Notes: a model not told the origin generated them from the sequence alone. Positions 9,187 to 17,700 are shown, counted from the first letter of the stretch. The stretch: DNA of 64,000 nt from Senegalimassilia sp003474385 (GCF_003474385.1 NZ_QUCY01000002.1:1-64000); one strand, 5' to 3'. Translations and numbers: made by a program.

Positions 9187-10713
9187 TTATTTCCAGTCGG
9201 CTCCCAGGACGATGAGGAAGTCCTCCTCGAACAGATAGGTGTTCGAGTTCTGCACCGCCTTGCCCACGCCGAGAGCCTTCACGATGGCCTCGGCCGCTTC
9301 CTTGTCGGAGGAATCGTTGTACACCACCACGGTGTCTTGGTAGTCGAAGTTGTCGGCATTGCTGGTGTTCACGCTGTACCCAAGGCCCTGAATGCGCTCG
9401 GTGGCGTCGAGGCCGGCTCCCGCAAGGCCGTTGCCGTTGCGGATGGCCACGCTGCCGCCGCGCTTGACCGCGCCCGCGCCCCCGCCCGCCGTGCCGCCGC
9501 TTGTGGCGCCGCCGTCGCCGGTGGTTGCCAGAATGGTGCCCGAAGTCTTGTCGACGACGTCACCTTCAGTGGGCGGCAGGCCTGCGTCGACGCGTTTCAT
9601 CATGGCCTTCCATTCCGCGGTGTTGTTCACCTCGTACCAAACGCCATCGATGTACTCGGAAGTGGTGGGTTCCATGGCGGAATAGATGTCGGTGGACGGG
9701 TCGAGGCCCTGCATGGCCTGCGCGAGCCCGATGATGTCGGTAACGCCCAGGTCGGTGGTGACATACTTCGAAAGCGCCTGCACGGTGGAAGCCATGGACG
9801 CCGCGTCGGCAGACAGCAGCTTCTTGGCGATGGCCGACATGACCAGGCGCTGGTTGGCGGCGCGATACTCGTCGCCCGGGCCGATCTCGTCGTAGGCGTG
9901 ACGTGCGCGGCACAGGATAAGGGCCTGGTCGCCGTTGAGCGTTTGCGGGCCGGCGTCCAGGTGACCGCCGGCGTCCTCGTCGTCGATGGTCATGGGAACG
10001 TCGACCTCGATGCCGCCGAGCGCGTCCACGATATCCCGGAAGCCATCGAAGTTGATCTCGGCGTAGTGCGAGATATCGACACCCGCCAGCTTCGACACCG
10101 TTTGCACCGAGAGCGCGGGACCGCCGAACACGTGCGCGGCATTGAGCTTGTTCACGCCGTATTCGCCCATGTCGACCATGGTGTCGCGGTGCAGCGAGAC
10201 CAACGTGACCTTCTTGCTCACGGGGTCGATGCGCGCGAGCATGATGCTGTCGGTGCGGTAGCTGTCGCCGAAATCGCCGGACTCGTCACGTTCCTCGGAG
10301 CCATCGGTTCCCATGAGCAGCATGTAGAACGGCTCTTTGGTCATGTTGGTTTTAACCAGGTACTTCCCCACGTTGCCCAGGCCCGCATGCAGGTTGCCGG
10401 AAAGCACCTGCACGTACGCGAACGCCGCGCCGACGGCTATGACCGCGACAGCAAGCGCCGCGATGCCGGCATAGAACAGCTTGCCGTGCTTTTTGTGCTT
10501 GTGGGTTTTCGCGTACTCGTCGCGCGAAAGGCGGCGCGCCGACGGCTCGCCTTGACCAGCGGACGGCCGGTCTCCGCCGTAGCTATCGCGCGCATAGCGG
10601 TTTTGGGCGCGCACGTCTGCAGCGGTTGCGCGCCTGCCGTTGGATGGTTGGTTCGTGTTTGCTCGGCCCGCGCCGTAACGGTCGCGCCCGTAGCCTGTGC
10701 GTTTGTTATCCAT
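9187..10713 (-). CDS. LytR-CpsA-Psr (LCP) family cell-wall glycopolymer transferase
   Basis: LCP enzymes attach teichoic-acid-like or capsular polymers to peptidoglycan at the outer membrane face. The 508-aa product has a basic, low-complexity cytoplasmic N-terminus, one membrane helix (about residues 82-105), an LCP domain (about 120-280) with the catalytic Arg/Asp pattern (GDSYRTDSIMLARID, SLHRDTMVD, CRARHAYDEIGPGDEYRAANQR), and a C-terminal LytR_C domain (about 405-505). The start is uncertain: 10713 gives a natural N-terminus but has no clear ribosome binding site, and 10743 is an alternative. Upstream lies the 152-nt element at 10885-11036 and its terminator. Confidence 0.92.
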   Translation of the reverse strand: MDNKRTGYGRDRYGAGRANTNQPSNGRRATAADVRAQNRYARDSYGGDRPSAGQGEPSARRLSRDEYAKTHKHKKHGKLFYAGIAALAVAVIAVGAAFAYVQVLSGNLHAGLGNVGKYLVKTNMTKEPFYMLLMGTDGSEERDESGDFGDSYRTDSIMLARIDPVSKKVTLVSLHRDTMVDMGEYGVNKLNAAHVFGGPALSVQTVSKLAGVDISHYAEINFDGFRDIVDALGGIEVDVPMTIDDEDAGGHLDAGPQTLNGDQALILCRARHAYDEIGPGDEYRAANQRLVMSAIAKKLLSADAASMASTVQALSKYVTTDLGVTDIIGLAQAMQGLDPSTDIYSAMEPTTSEYIDGVWYEVNNTAEWKAMMKRVDAGLPPTEGDVVDKTSGTILATTGDGGATSGGTAGGGAGAVKRGGSVAIRNGNGLAGAGLDATERIQGLGYSVNTSNADNFDYQDTVVVYNDSSDKEAAEAIVKALGVGKAVQNSNTYLFEEDFLIVLGADWK

Positions 10714-10817
10714 ACGGTCATTGTGACGGCCCCCGGCCCCCATGCAAGCGACCTCACATGCTTTGCGGGAAATGCCCATATGAGCAAAAGCGGGGAAACG
10801 ACGGCCTGTCCGAGGGG

Positions 10818-10856
10818 ACAAGAAAGGCCTGGAACGCATTTCGCATTCCAGGCCTT
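10818..10856 (-). terminator. intrinsic terminator after the nhaD-type gene and 152-nt element
   Basis: AAGGCCTGGAA at 10824-10834 pairs perfectly with 10846-10856 around an 11-nt loop. On the minus strand it is followed by TTTCTTG. It closes the transcript that runs through the permease gene and the conserved element, before the LCP gene. Confidence 0.75.
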
Positions 10857-10884
10857 CAAGGCGGGAAATCCGGGGCTCCGCCAC

Positions 10885-11036
10885 AGTCAGCGAGGGCCCT
10901 ATAGTGCCCCGGAATCCGCCTGAAGCAAGGCGGCATAAGCCTTTGGGGTATGCCGCCGAAGCTGAAGGCGAAAGCCGGGCGCCACAAGCCCCGCAGCGTC
11001 AAGTCGGTCCGCCAGCCGACAGACCGGCGGAACCGT
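10885..11036 (-). ncRNA. conserved 152-nt structured element, copy 1
   Basis: This intergenic element aligns almost without gaps to a 153-nt element at 40091-40243. Shared blocks (plus strand) are AGTCAGCGAGGGCC, GAAGCAAG, GCCTTTGGG, AGCTG and CGGAACCG. Hairpins are conserved although their sequences differ, for example GGCGGCAT/ATGCCGCC here against GCGGGC/GCCTGC there, and the terminal hairpin next to the stop codon. It begins directly after the stop of the ArsB/NhaD-type gene and is followed on the minus strand by a terminator. I do not recognise a known RNA family. Strand is inferred from the flanking genes and terminator. It could be a 3' UTR RNA, an attenuator of the LCP gene, or a mobile repeat. 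Confidence 0.6.
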
Positions 11037-12311
11037 TTAACCGCCGGGGAAGCGGATGACCATGTAGATGGCGGCGATGGCCACCGTGAACAACATGATC
11101 GGGAAACCGCGTTTGAAGAACTGCATGAACGTGATCTCATGCCCGAACTTCTTGCTGATATCGGACAGCACCACGTTGGCGGATGCGCCGATGAGCGTGC
11201 CGTTGCCGCCCAGGCAAGCGCCAAGGGACAGCGCCCACCACAGCGCCGTGCCGTCGAGGCCGTCGGCCTCGAGCGCCAGGATGATGGGGATCATGGTTGC
11301 CACGAACGGGATGTTGTCCAGGAAGCTGGAGATGATGGCCGAGCCGAACAGCACCGCCAGCATGGTGATCATGAGGTTGCCGCCCGTGACGTCGATAAGG
11401 CCCTGTGCCAGCATGCCGATGACACCCGTTTCGGACATGGCGCCGACGATGATGAACAGGCCGGCGAAGAAGCACAGCGTGGTCCATTCGACGCCGTGCA
11501 GCGCCTCTTCGATGCTCTCACCGGAGATGAGCAGGATCAGACCGGCGGCAGCAAGTGCGATGACGCAGGACTCCAGGCCGAGCGCGCCGTGGGTCATGAA
11601 GCCGACGACCACGAGGACGACCATGGCGACGCTGATGTGCAGCAGGCGGCGGTCCTTGATGTAGTCGTTCTCGTCGAGCTCCATGATGGCCTTGCGGTGC
11701 TCCTCGTTGGCGGAGATCTTACGGCCGTACATGACGTAGAACAGGCCGATGACGGCAGCCAGGATGATGACGACCGCAGGCGCATCATAGGCGATGAAGT
11801 CGGCGAAGGTGTAACCCGCGGCAGAGCCGATCATGATGTTGGGCGGGTCGCCGATGAGCGTTGCCGTGCCGCCGATGTTGGACGCCAGGATCTGCGTCAT
11901 GAAGAACGGCACCGGGTCGATGTCGAGCAGGCGGCACACGGTGATGGTCATGGGGCCGATGAGCAGCACGGTGGTGACGTTGTCCAAGAAGGCGGACAGC
12001 ACGGCCGTGAGCAGCACGAACAGCACCATGATGGTCCAGGGGTTGCCCTTCGCCACGCGCGCGCACTTGATGGCCAAAAACTCGAACACGCCCGACTGCT
12101 TCACCACGGCCACGAACAGCATCATGCCGAACAGCACGCCGAGCGTGTTGAAGTCGATGTGCCCGATAGCCGTCTCGAACGGCATGATGTGCAGGATGAG
12201 CAGCAGCATGGCGCCGGTGATGGCGACGAGCGCGCGATGCACCTTCTCGGTCATGATGGCGATCATGGCCACCACGAAGATGGCGACGGATATGATTTGG
12301 CTAGTATCCAT
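11037..12311 (-). CDS. ArsB/NhaD-family ion transporter
   Basis: The 424-aa integral membrane protein belongs to the ion transporter superfamily that includes ArsB arsenite pumps, NhaD Na+/H+ antiporters and the P protein. It has about eleven helices arranged as two halves, each with a re-entrant motif: FLDNVTTVLLIGPMTI then GGTATLIGDPPNIMIGSA in the first half, and FLDNIPFVATMIP then GGNGTLIGASANVV in the second. The substrate cannot be read from sequence; there is no arsR or arsenite gene nearby, so a role in Na+ or organic-anion transport is as likely. It is divergent from the murT-gatD gene. The conserved 152-nt element begins directly at its stop codon. Confidence 0.88.
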   Translation of the reverse strand: MDTSQIISVAIFVVAMIAIMTEKVHRALVAITGAMLLLILHIMPFETAIGHIDFNTLGVLFGMMLFVAVVKQSGVFEFLAIKCARVAKGNPWTIMVLFVLLTAVLSAFLDNVTTVLLIGPMTITVCRLLDIDPVPFFMTQILASNIGGTATLIGDPPNIMIGSAAGYTFADFIAYDAPAVVIILAAVIGLFYVMYGRKISANEEHRKAIMELDENDYIKDRRLLHISVAMVVLVVVGFMTHGALGLESCVIALAAAGLILLISGESIEEALHGVEWTTLCFFAGLFIIVGAMSETGVIGMLAQGLIDVTGGNLMITMLAVLFGSAIISSFLDNIPFVATMIPIILALEADGLDGTALWWALSLGACLGGNGTLIGASANVVLSDISKKFGHEITFMQFFKRGFPIMLFTVAIAAIYMVIRFPGG

Positions 12312-12396
12312 ATCCCACCGCCTTGGTTTCGTTGTTTTCCACGGGTCCTTCTTTCTCCAAAGCGCGCGAAATCCTTATGCAATCGCGCAAAAATCC

Positions 12397-12402
12397 ACTA
12401 TA
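12397..12402 (-). promoter_or_regulatory. putative -10 box of the ArsB/NhaD-type gene
   Basis: TATAGT on the minus strand lies about 85 nt upstream of the start codon at 12311. No convincing -35 hexamer is seen. A perfect 10-bp inverted repeat sits just upstream (12414-12439). Confidence 0.4.
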
Positions 12403-12413
12403 GCAAAACCCCA

Positions 12414-12439
12414 TTTCCCCATGCCGAGCCATGGGGAAA
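12414..12439. promoter_or_regulatory. 10-bp inverted repeat in the divergent promoter region
   Basis: TTTCCCCATG (12414-12423) and CATGGGGAAA (12430-12439) form a perfect palindrome with a 6-nt spacer between the ArsB/NhaD-type gene and murT-gatD. It is placed as an operator would be; no regulator can be assigned. Confidence 0.45.
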
Positions 12440-12497
12440 GTTTCTCGTGTTTTAACGTTGAAAGGCAGCGATGCGCGGCGGCCGCCCGAGCGCGGGA

Positions 12498-12503
12498 TAT
12501 ACT
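12498..12503 (+). promoter_or_regulatory. -10 box of murT-gatD
   Basis: TATACT lies 35 nt before the ATG at 12539. The predicted transcription start falls near 12510, on an ATG that opens a 5-codon frame (MHLRR) ending before the real ribosome binding site GAGGAAACC. Confidence 0.5.
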
Positions 12504-12538
12504 GGGCGCATGCATTTACGAAGGTAAGCGAGGAAACC

Positions 12539-14764
12539 ATGGGATTGAGATTCACCGCCGCCCGCGCCGTCAGCGGCGTCTCCACTTGGGGCTTGAAAAA
12601 CGTGTTCCACCGCCCCGCCGCGAACTTCCCGGGCAAAATGGCCCTGTATGTGGACCCGCAGCTCATCGCGCATCTGCGCGGCAAGCTCGAGCGCGGAAGC
12701 GTGTGCGTGGTGGGGACCAACGGCAAGACCACCGTTTCCAACCTGCTTGCCGACGTGCTTGAAGCGTCGGGCCAGCGGGTCGTCTGCAACCGCACGGGCG
12801 CGAACCTGGATTCGGGCGTGTCCACGGCGTTGCTGCACGCCAGCAAGGCCGACTGGGGCGTGTTCGAATGCGACGAGCTGTGGCTGGCGAAGATCCTGCC
12901 GCAGCTGCGCGCGAACTACGTGATGCTGCTCAACCTGTTCCGCGACCAGCTTGATCGCTGCGGCGAGATCGACCGCATCCAGGACAGCATCGTCAAGGCG
13001 CTGGGCAGCTCGCCTGAAACCGTGCTGGTCTACAACGCCGACGACCCGCTGTGCGCATCCATCGCCGACCGCGCCAGGCAGCTGCCGGGCCGCGAGGGCA
13101 CGCGCTCCATCGCCTTCGGCGTGGCCGAGAGCATGGGCCTGGCGCAAAACACCGTCTCCGACGCCACCATGTGCCAGCGCTGCTCCACCATGTTCGAATA
13201 CGACTGGCGCCAATACGGGCAGCTGGGCGAATGGCGCTGCCCGAACTGCGGCTTCGCGCGCCCTGCGCTGGATTTCGCCGCCGAAAACGTGCGGCTGGGA
13301 GCCAACGGGCTGGCGTTCTCGCTTGCCAAGCCCGGCGCCGGCGACGCCGGGCGCGAAGGGGCTTTCTCGGTGACGGCGCGCTTCAGCGGCGCCTATATGG
13401 TGTACAACCTTGCCGCCGTGAGCGTTGCCGCAAGCCTGCTGGGATGCACGAACGAGGCGTTGCAGAAGGCCGTCGACGCGTTCGACCCGCAAAACGGGCG
13501 CCTGCAGACCTACGACCTTGCCGGCCGCCGCGTCCTGCTGAACCTGGCTAAGAACCCCACCGGCTTCAACCAGAACCTCAAGATCGTGGCGCAGGACCAG
13601 GCGCCGAAGGTGGTGGCCTTCTTCATCAACGACAAGGAGGCCGACGGGCGCGACGTGTCGTGGCTGTGGGACATCGACTTCGAGGAGCTGGCGCAGGCGG
13701 GCCCGCTGACGGCATACGCCGGCGGCATCCGTGGGCGCGACATGGCCGTGCGCCTGAAGTATGCCGGCATAGACGCCCAAACCGTTGACAACGCCAACGA
13801 CCTGCTGCATCGCATCGCGCAGCAGCCGCAAGAGGTGAGCGCGTACATCATCGCGAACTACACGTCGCTGCCGGGGTGCAAGGCCGCGCTGGACGCAGCC
13901 GTGGCCGCAGGCGGCGAAGTCGAGCCTGCCGCGGGAGAGGCGCCCGCGCCGCGCGATTTTGGAATCCAAGGCGGCGGTGCGCCGGCCGGCGAGGATGCGG
14001 CGAACGGCCAAAACCCCGTGGTCATCGCGCACCTGTTCCCCGACCTGCTGAACCTGTACGGCGACGGCGGCAACGTGCGCGTGCTGCAGCAGCGCCTGGC
14101 ATGGCGCGGCATCCCCGTGGAGATCAGCCGTGTGAACCACGGCGACGCCATCGACCTTTCCGGCGTCGACCTGATCATGATGGGCGGCAGCCCCGACCGC
14201 GAGCAGAAGCTAGCCAGTGCCGACATCGTGGCCATGCGCGACCAGCTTGACGCATACGTGCAGGACATGGGCCCGCTGCTTGCCATTTGCGGCAGCTACC
14301 AGATGCTGGGCCGCGAGTGGCTGGTGGACGGCGAGAAGGTGCCCGGCCTGGGCCTGGTGGGCATGACCACGGGACGCCCCGGCACATCGGGCGACCGACT
14401 GGTGAGCAACATCGCCCTGCGCAGCCCCTTGGCCGACGAACCCGTGGTGGGTTACGAGAACCACGCAGGCCGCACCTACCTCGACGAGGGCGTGGAGCCG
14501 TTCGGCACCGTTGTCTCGAACACGGGCCTGGGCAATAATGAGGAGACCAAGCAGGACGGCGTGCGCTACAAGAACGTGCTGGGTACGTACCTGCACGGCC
14601 CGCTGCTGGCGAAGAACCCGCAGATCGCGGACTGGCTGCTGGCTCGCGCGCTTGAGCGCAACGCCAAGCGCACCGGACGGCCCCTTGTCGAGCTGACGCC
14701 GCTTGACGATGCGCCCGAGAAAGCCGCCAACGCCTTCATGTGCGACAAGCTGGGAGCCAAGTAG
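12539..14764 (+). CDS. single-chain MurT-GatD lipid II isoglutaminyl synthase
   Basis: This enzyme amidates the alpha-carboxyl of D-glutamate in lipid II, which affects peptidoglycan crosslinking and lysozyme sensitivity. In S. aureus and pneumococcus it is a MurT/GatD heterodimer; here both are one 741-aa chain. Residues about 1-440 are MurT: P-loop GTNGKTT near 58, a zinc-ribbon insertion (CQRC...CPNC, about 211-240), and the DUF1727 C-terminal domain (LAKNPTGFNQNL). An Ala/Gly/Pro-rich linker (about 455-490) leads to GatD (about 490-735) with the nucleophile in AICGSYQMLG and catalytic His in YLHGPLL. The ATG at 12539 follows GAGGAAACC. A terminator hairpin follows the stop. Confidence 0.93.
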   Translation: MGLRFTAARAVSGVSTWGLKNVFHRPAANFPGKMALYVDPQLIAHLRGKLERGSVCVVGTNGKTTVSNLLADVLEASGQRVVCNRTGANLDSGVSTALLHASKADWGVFECDELWLAKILPQLRANYVMLLNLFRDQLDRCGEIDRIQDSIVKALGSSPETVLVYNADDPLCASIADRARQLPGREGTRSIAFGVAESMGLAQNTVSDATMCQRCSTMFEYDWRQYGQLGEWRCPNCGFARPALDFAAENVRLGANGLAFSLAKPGAGDAGREGAFSVTARFSGAYMVYNLAAVSVAASLLGCTNEALQKAVDAFDPQNGRLQTYDLAGRRVLLNLAKNPTGFNQNLKIVAQDQAPKVVAFFINDKEADGRDVSWLWDIDFEELAQAGPLTAYAGGIRGRDMAVRLKYAGIDAQTVDNANDLLHRIAQQPQEVSAYIIANYTSLPGCKAALDAAVAAGGEVEPAAGEAPAPRDFGIQGGGAPAGEDAANGQNPVVIAHLFPDLLNLYGDGGNVRVLQQRLAWRGIPVEISRVNHGDAIDLSGVDLIMMGGSPDREQKLASADIVAMRDQLDAYVQDMGPLLAICGSYQMLGREWLVDGEKVPGLGLVGMTTGRPGTSGDRLVSNIALRSPLADEPVVGYENHAGRTYLDEGVEPFGTVVSNTGLGNNEETKQDGVRYKNVLGTYLHGPLLAKNPQIADWLLARALERNAKRTGRPLVELTPLDDAPEKAANAFMCDKLGAK

Positions 14765-14772
14765 CGGCGAAC

Positions 14773-14835
14773 GCAAAAGCGCGGTGCCGGCCCTGTGCGA
14801 GGAAAACGCATGGGACCGGCGCCGCGCTTTTTGTT
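14773..14835 (+). terminator. terminator after murT-gatD
   Basis: AAAAGCGCGG and the pairing CCGCGCTTTTT bracket a longer imperfect hairpin that ends in a T tract, just downstream of the murT-gatD stop. Confidence 0.7.
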
Positions 14836-14854
14836 TGGGAGCGATTTCAAGAAA

Positions 14855-14888
14855 AAGAAAGCGGGCCGGACATTTCTGCCCGGCCCGC
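14855..14888 (-). terminator. terminator of tRNA-Thr
   Basis: The GCGGGCCGG stem and its complement CCGGCCCGC flank a short loop. On the minus strand the hairpin is followed by TTTCTTTTTC, immediately after the tRNA 3' end. Confidence 0.8.
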
Positions 14889-14897
14889 GTACATTCG

Positions 14898-14973
14898 TGG
14901 AGCCAACGACCGGATTCGAACCGGTGACCTGCGCTTTACGAGAGCGCTGCTCTACCAGCTGAGCCACGTTGGC
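14898..14973 (-). tRNA. tRNA-Thr (CGT)
   Basis: Read on the minus strand, the 76-nt sequence has a 7-bp acceptor stem GCCAACG/CGTTGGC, a normal D arm, an anticodon stem GCGCT/AGCGC with loop CTCGTAA (anticodon CGU, reading ACG), the T arm GGTTCGAATCC, discriminator U and an encoded CCA. A promoter-like TATAGT (15003-15008) with TTGCGA 17 bp further upstream (15026-15031) precedes it, and a terminator follows. Confidence 0.97.
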
Positions 14974-15002
14974 ACACGGCTTCTTGCGAAGCGCGAATAT
15001 GA

Positions 15003-15031
15003 ACTATACCGAAGAGCCTGTCGTTTCGCAA
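15003..15031 (-). promoter_or_regulatory. promoter of tRNA-Thr
   Basis: On the minus strand TTGCGA (15031-15026) and TATAGT (15008-15003) are separated by 17 bp and lie about 30 nt upstream of the tRNA, close to the housekeeping consensus. Confidence 0.65.
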
Positions 15032-15228
15032 GGGGCAAAAGCAACTTTTCGGGCGAACGAGCGGGCATTCGCCGTTTCTCCACAGGCTTGCACCCTAGCG
15101 TTGCGGCCCTCGAGAGCCGCATGGGCACACGTCCCATCGCTGTTGCCGCGCCGCCCAAGAGCTGCCTTGGCGCGCCTTATCGCTGCGGCGCCCTTGCCTA
15201 AGAGCCGCCCGATGCGCAGCGTCGCCGC

Positions 15229-15717
15229 CTACTCCTCGTTCTCGGGGGCCTTCACCACCAGCACGGGAACCTGGGCCTCACGCAGCACGTAGCTGCTCAC
15301 GCTGCCCAGCATGCCGCGCAGAGCGCCTAGACCGCGGCTGCCCATGATGATGAGCCCGCAGCCGTTCTCCTGCGCGTACTTCACGATCTGGTCGCCCGGA
15401 TGCACCTCGGGCAGCAGGCAGACGCGCTTCTCGTTCATGAGCGGGCGGATCACCCCGTCGACCTGCGCATGCAGGCGCTCGGACGCTTCCTCCGTTGCCT
15501 CCTCCATGGCTTCTTGCATACCCATGGGGACGACGCTTTCGGTCAAATCCACGCCGCGAGCCTCGAGCTTTGCCACGGCGGTTCGCTCCAGATCGACGAT
15601 CTGGACGACGTGCAGCGCAAGCCCGGCGTCCTCCTTCGCGAAGCGCACGGCCTCGTTAAGCGCCGCGCGGGCGGAATCGGACCCATCGAACGGGACCATA
15701 ACGGCATCGTAGAGCAT
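15229..15717 (-). CDS. universal stress protein (UspA family)
   Basis: The 162-aa protein is a single Usp domain, a cytoplasmic nucleotide-binding fold linked to survival under starvation or stress. It has the N-terminal VPFDGSDSARAAL block with its conserved Asp, and the ATP-binding pattern GSRGLGALRGMLGSVS near the C-terminus, so it probably binds ATP. AGAAGGGGG lies a few nt upstream of the start at 15717. A TATACT at 15940-15945 on the minus strand is a candidate promoter and would give a long 5' leader of about 215 nt. A second, distinct Usp gene is at 44710. Confidence 0.92.
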   Translation of the reverse strand: MLYDAVMVPFDGSDSARAALNEAVRFAKEDAGLALHVVQIVDLERTAVAKLEARGVDLTESVVPMGMQEAMEEATEEASERLHAQVDGVIRPLMNEKRVCLLPEVHPGDQIVKYAQENGCGLIIMGSRGLGALRGMLGSVSSYVLREAQVPVLVVKAPENEE

Positions 15718-15939
15718 TGCAACCCCCTTCTTTCACCGGTTGAACCTGATCGGACGATACAGCACGGCGCGTTACCGCAAACGCCGCACGCCGCCCACGG
15801 CCGAGAGCCGAACGACGCCGACGGCCACATCCCCGGCAACCGCGCACGCGCATCCCCGCGCGTCGCACACATTCCCGCAGGCCGCCGGAACGCTTAGCGC
15901 GCAAGCGCCGCGGACCCTTCCCCATCAGGCTTTATCCCC

Positions 15940-15945
15940 AGTATA
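15940..15945 (-). promoter_or_regulatory. putative -10 box of the usp gene
   Basis: TATACT on the minus strand directly follows the terminator hairpin of the permease gene. It would start a transcript with an untranslated leader of about 215 nt. Confidence 0.4.
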
Positions 15946-15949
15946 GCAA

Positions 15950-15979
15950 GAAGCCCCGCGGCAATCGCCGCAGGGCTTC
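15950..15979 (-). terminator. hairpin after the APC permease gene
   Basis: GAAGCCCCGCGGC and GCCGCAGGGCTTC form a 13-bp stem with one mismatch and a 4-nt AATC loop, about 100 nt beyond the permease stop. The minus strand continues TTGCTATACT, so the T tract is weak and merges into the usp promoter. Confidence 0.55.
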
Positions 15980-16075
15980 CGCAAACGCCGTTCGCGCAAA
16001 CGGCGTTGCCATGTTGTAACGTTTCGCGATCGCGATGCGGGGAGGCGAACAGCCTACGCACCAGCGAAAGGCCGG

Positions 16076-17476
16076 CTACACCTCGAGGTGCTTGAACGCC
16101 TCGGGAACCTCCTTGAAGCCCTTAGACTTCACGGCGCCGACGATCAGGCCGATGACCAACCACACGATGCCGACGATGTAGGTCATCGTCTCGAAGCCGG
16201 TGAACACGTACACCAGGATGGCGATGCCGATCCAGGGGCAGATCAGGTACTTCACGATGTCGCCGAAGGTGTTGCGCTTCTTCTCGCGGATGAAGAAGAA
16301 CAGGAACACGGCGAAGTTGAGCAGGATGAACGAAGCCAGGGCGCCGAAGTTCACCAAGCCGGCCAGCTGGGTCATCTTATCGCCCATGGGGATGGACAGG
16401 CACAGGGTGACCACGCCCAGGAACACAGCGGAGAACCAGGGGGTCTGGTACTTCGGGTGGACCTTGCCGAACGCCTTCGGGATAACGCCGTCGCGGCCCA
16501 TGGAGTACAGCAGGCGCGAGGAGGCCATCTGGGCATTCATGATGTTGGCGATGCCGATGGCGATGATGTTGATGACCAGCATGATCTTGTAGAAGACCGG
16601 GCCGCCCACCAGCATGACGGAGTCGAAGAAGCCCATGTCGGGATCGGTGTTGGCCCAGTCGGGCTGCACGATGGCGGCGATGTAGGTCTGAGCGACGAAC
16701 ACGACGATGATGGCGCACAGGGCGATCAGGATGCCGCGGCCGATGTTCTTCTCGGGCTCGTGGGTTTCCTCGGCCAGCGTGGACATGCCGTCGAAGCCCA
16801 GGAAGGAAAGCGCTGCCAGCGAGATGCCGGCGGCGATGAAGTGGGCGTCGACCTGGCCTTCCTGGTAAATCGGGTCAAGGACGAAGGCGCCTGCGCCGCC
16901 GCCGCCCATGATGAAGCTGCAGCCGAGCGCGATGAACGCGATGACGGCCAGGACCTCGATGACGAAGATGACCCAGTCAACGCCGCGGCTCATCTGGATG
17001 CCGCGGATGTTCACGAACGTGTTGAAGGCGATGAAGACCACGGCCCACAGCCATGCCGGGCTGTTGGGGATCAGAGCGACGCCCCAGTTCATGACCATGA
17101 CGATGAGCAGGGACGGAACCAGGATGTAGTCCAGGAGGATCAGCCAGCCGGCGATGAAGCCGACGTGCGGGTTGATGCCGCGCTGCACGTAGGAGTACAC
17201 GGAGCCGGCGATCGGGAAGCGACCGGACATGCGCATGTAGCTCATAGCGGTGAACATGATGGCCACAAAGCCGATGATGTAGACCAGCGGCGTCATGCCG
17301 TGGCTGTTCAGCTGGATGGAGCCGAAGATGGATTGCGGGGCGATGATGACCATGAACAGGACGCCGTACATCACCACGTCCCAAAGACCCATCCCGCGGC
17401 GCAGCTCTTGCTTATAGCCGAACTGCTCGATGTTGTCCCCGGCGCTACCCTTCGCCGGAGCTTTTTGCTCTGCCAT
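16076..17476 (-). CDS. APC-family amino acid permease
   Basis: The 466-aa inner-membrane protein has the twelve-helix pattern of amino acid-polyamine-organocation transporters. It includes the start of helix 1 (GLWDVVMYGVLFMVIIAPQSIFG), the helix 2-3 region SGRFPIAGSVYSYVQRGI, and the intracellular loop LGFDGMSTLAEETHEPEKNIGRGI typical of this family. The substrate is unknown; the next gene upstream in the same direction is a formamidase/acetamidase, so an amide or amino acid is possible. The start at 17476 follows GAAAGGAAAGGGAA; the open frame continues upstream without conserved sequence. Confidence 0.9.
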   Translation of the reverse strand: MAEQKAPAKGSAGDNIEQFGYKQELRRGMGLWDVVMYGVLFMVIIAPQSIFGSIQLNSHGMTPLVYIIGFVAIMFTAMSYMRMSGRFPIAGSVYSYVQRGINPHVGFIAGWLILLDYILVPSLLIVMVMNWGVALIPNSPAWLWAVVFIAFNTFVNIRGIQMSRGVDWVIFVIEVLAVIAFIALGCSFIMGGGGAGAFVLDPIYQEGQVDAHFIAAGISLAALSFLGFDGMSTLAEETHEPEKNIGRGILIALCAIIVVFVAQTYIAAIVQPDWANTDPDMGFFDSVMLVGGPVFYKIMLVINIIAIGIANIMNAQMASSRLLYSMGRDGVIPKAFGKVHPKYQTPWFSAVFLGVVTLCLSIPMGDKMTQLAGLVNFGALASFILLNFAVFLFFFIREKKRNTFGDIVKYLICPWIGIAILVYVFTGFETMTYIVGIVWLVIGLIVGAVKSKGFKEVPEAFKHLEV

Positions 17477-17665
17477 TTCCCTTTCCTTTCTTTCTTGCGG
17501 GGAAAACAAGCATTGCGCAGGGCCAGAAGCGCGATTCCCGGCTCTACGCAATAGCCCGTACTTTAGCACGTTAAAGCGCAGGAGTAAGGGGAATATGGCA
17601 ATTCCTAGCGATGCCGTGCGTGATTTTGGGGTTGAAAGGCGGCCCAATGCGCTCACGAGACACGA

Positions 17666-17700
17666 AAAATGCCCGATTCCCTGGGGAAACCGGGCATTTT
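17666..17700 (-). terminator. intrinsic terminator of the formamidase gene
   Basis: AAAATGCCCG (17666-17675) and CGGGCATTTT (17691-17700) form a perfect 10-bp stem flanked by A and T tracts. It lies between the formamidase gene and the permease gene, about 210 nt past the formamidase stop. Confidence 0.75.

Noticed and set aside
10885..11036. tmRNA, RNase P RNA, SRP RNA or a known riboswitch.
   Set aside because: None of the conserved cores of these families is present, and two copies in 30 kb argue against a single-copy housekeeping RNA.
12510..12527. Five-codon leader peptide MHLRR before murT-gatD.
   Set aside because: Probably chance; too short to show regulation and without its own ribosome binding site. 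Mentioned only because its ATG coincides with the predicted transcription start.
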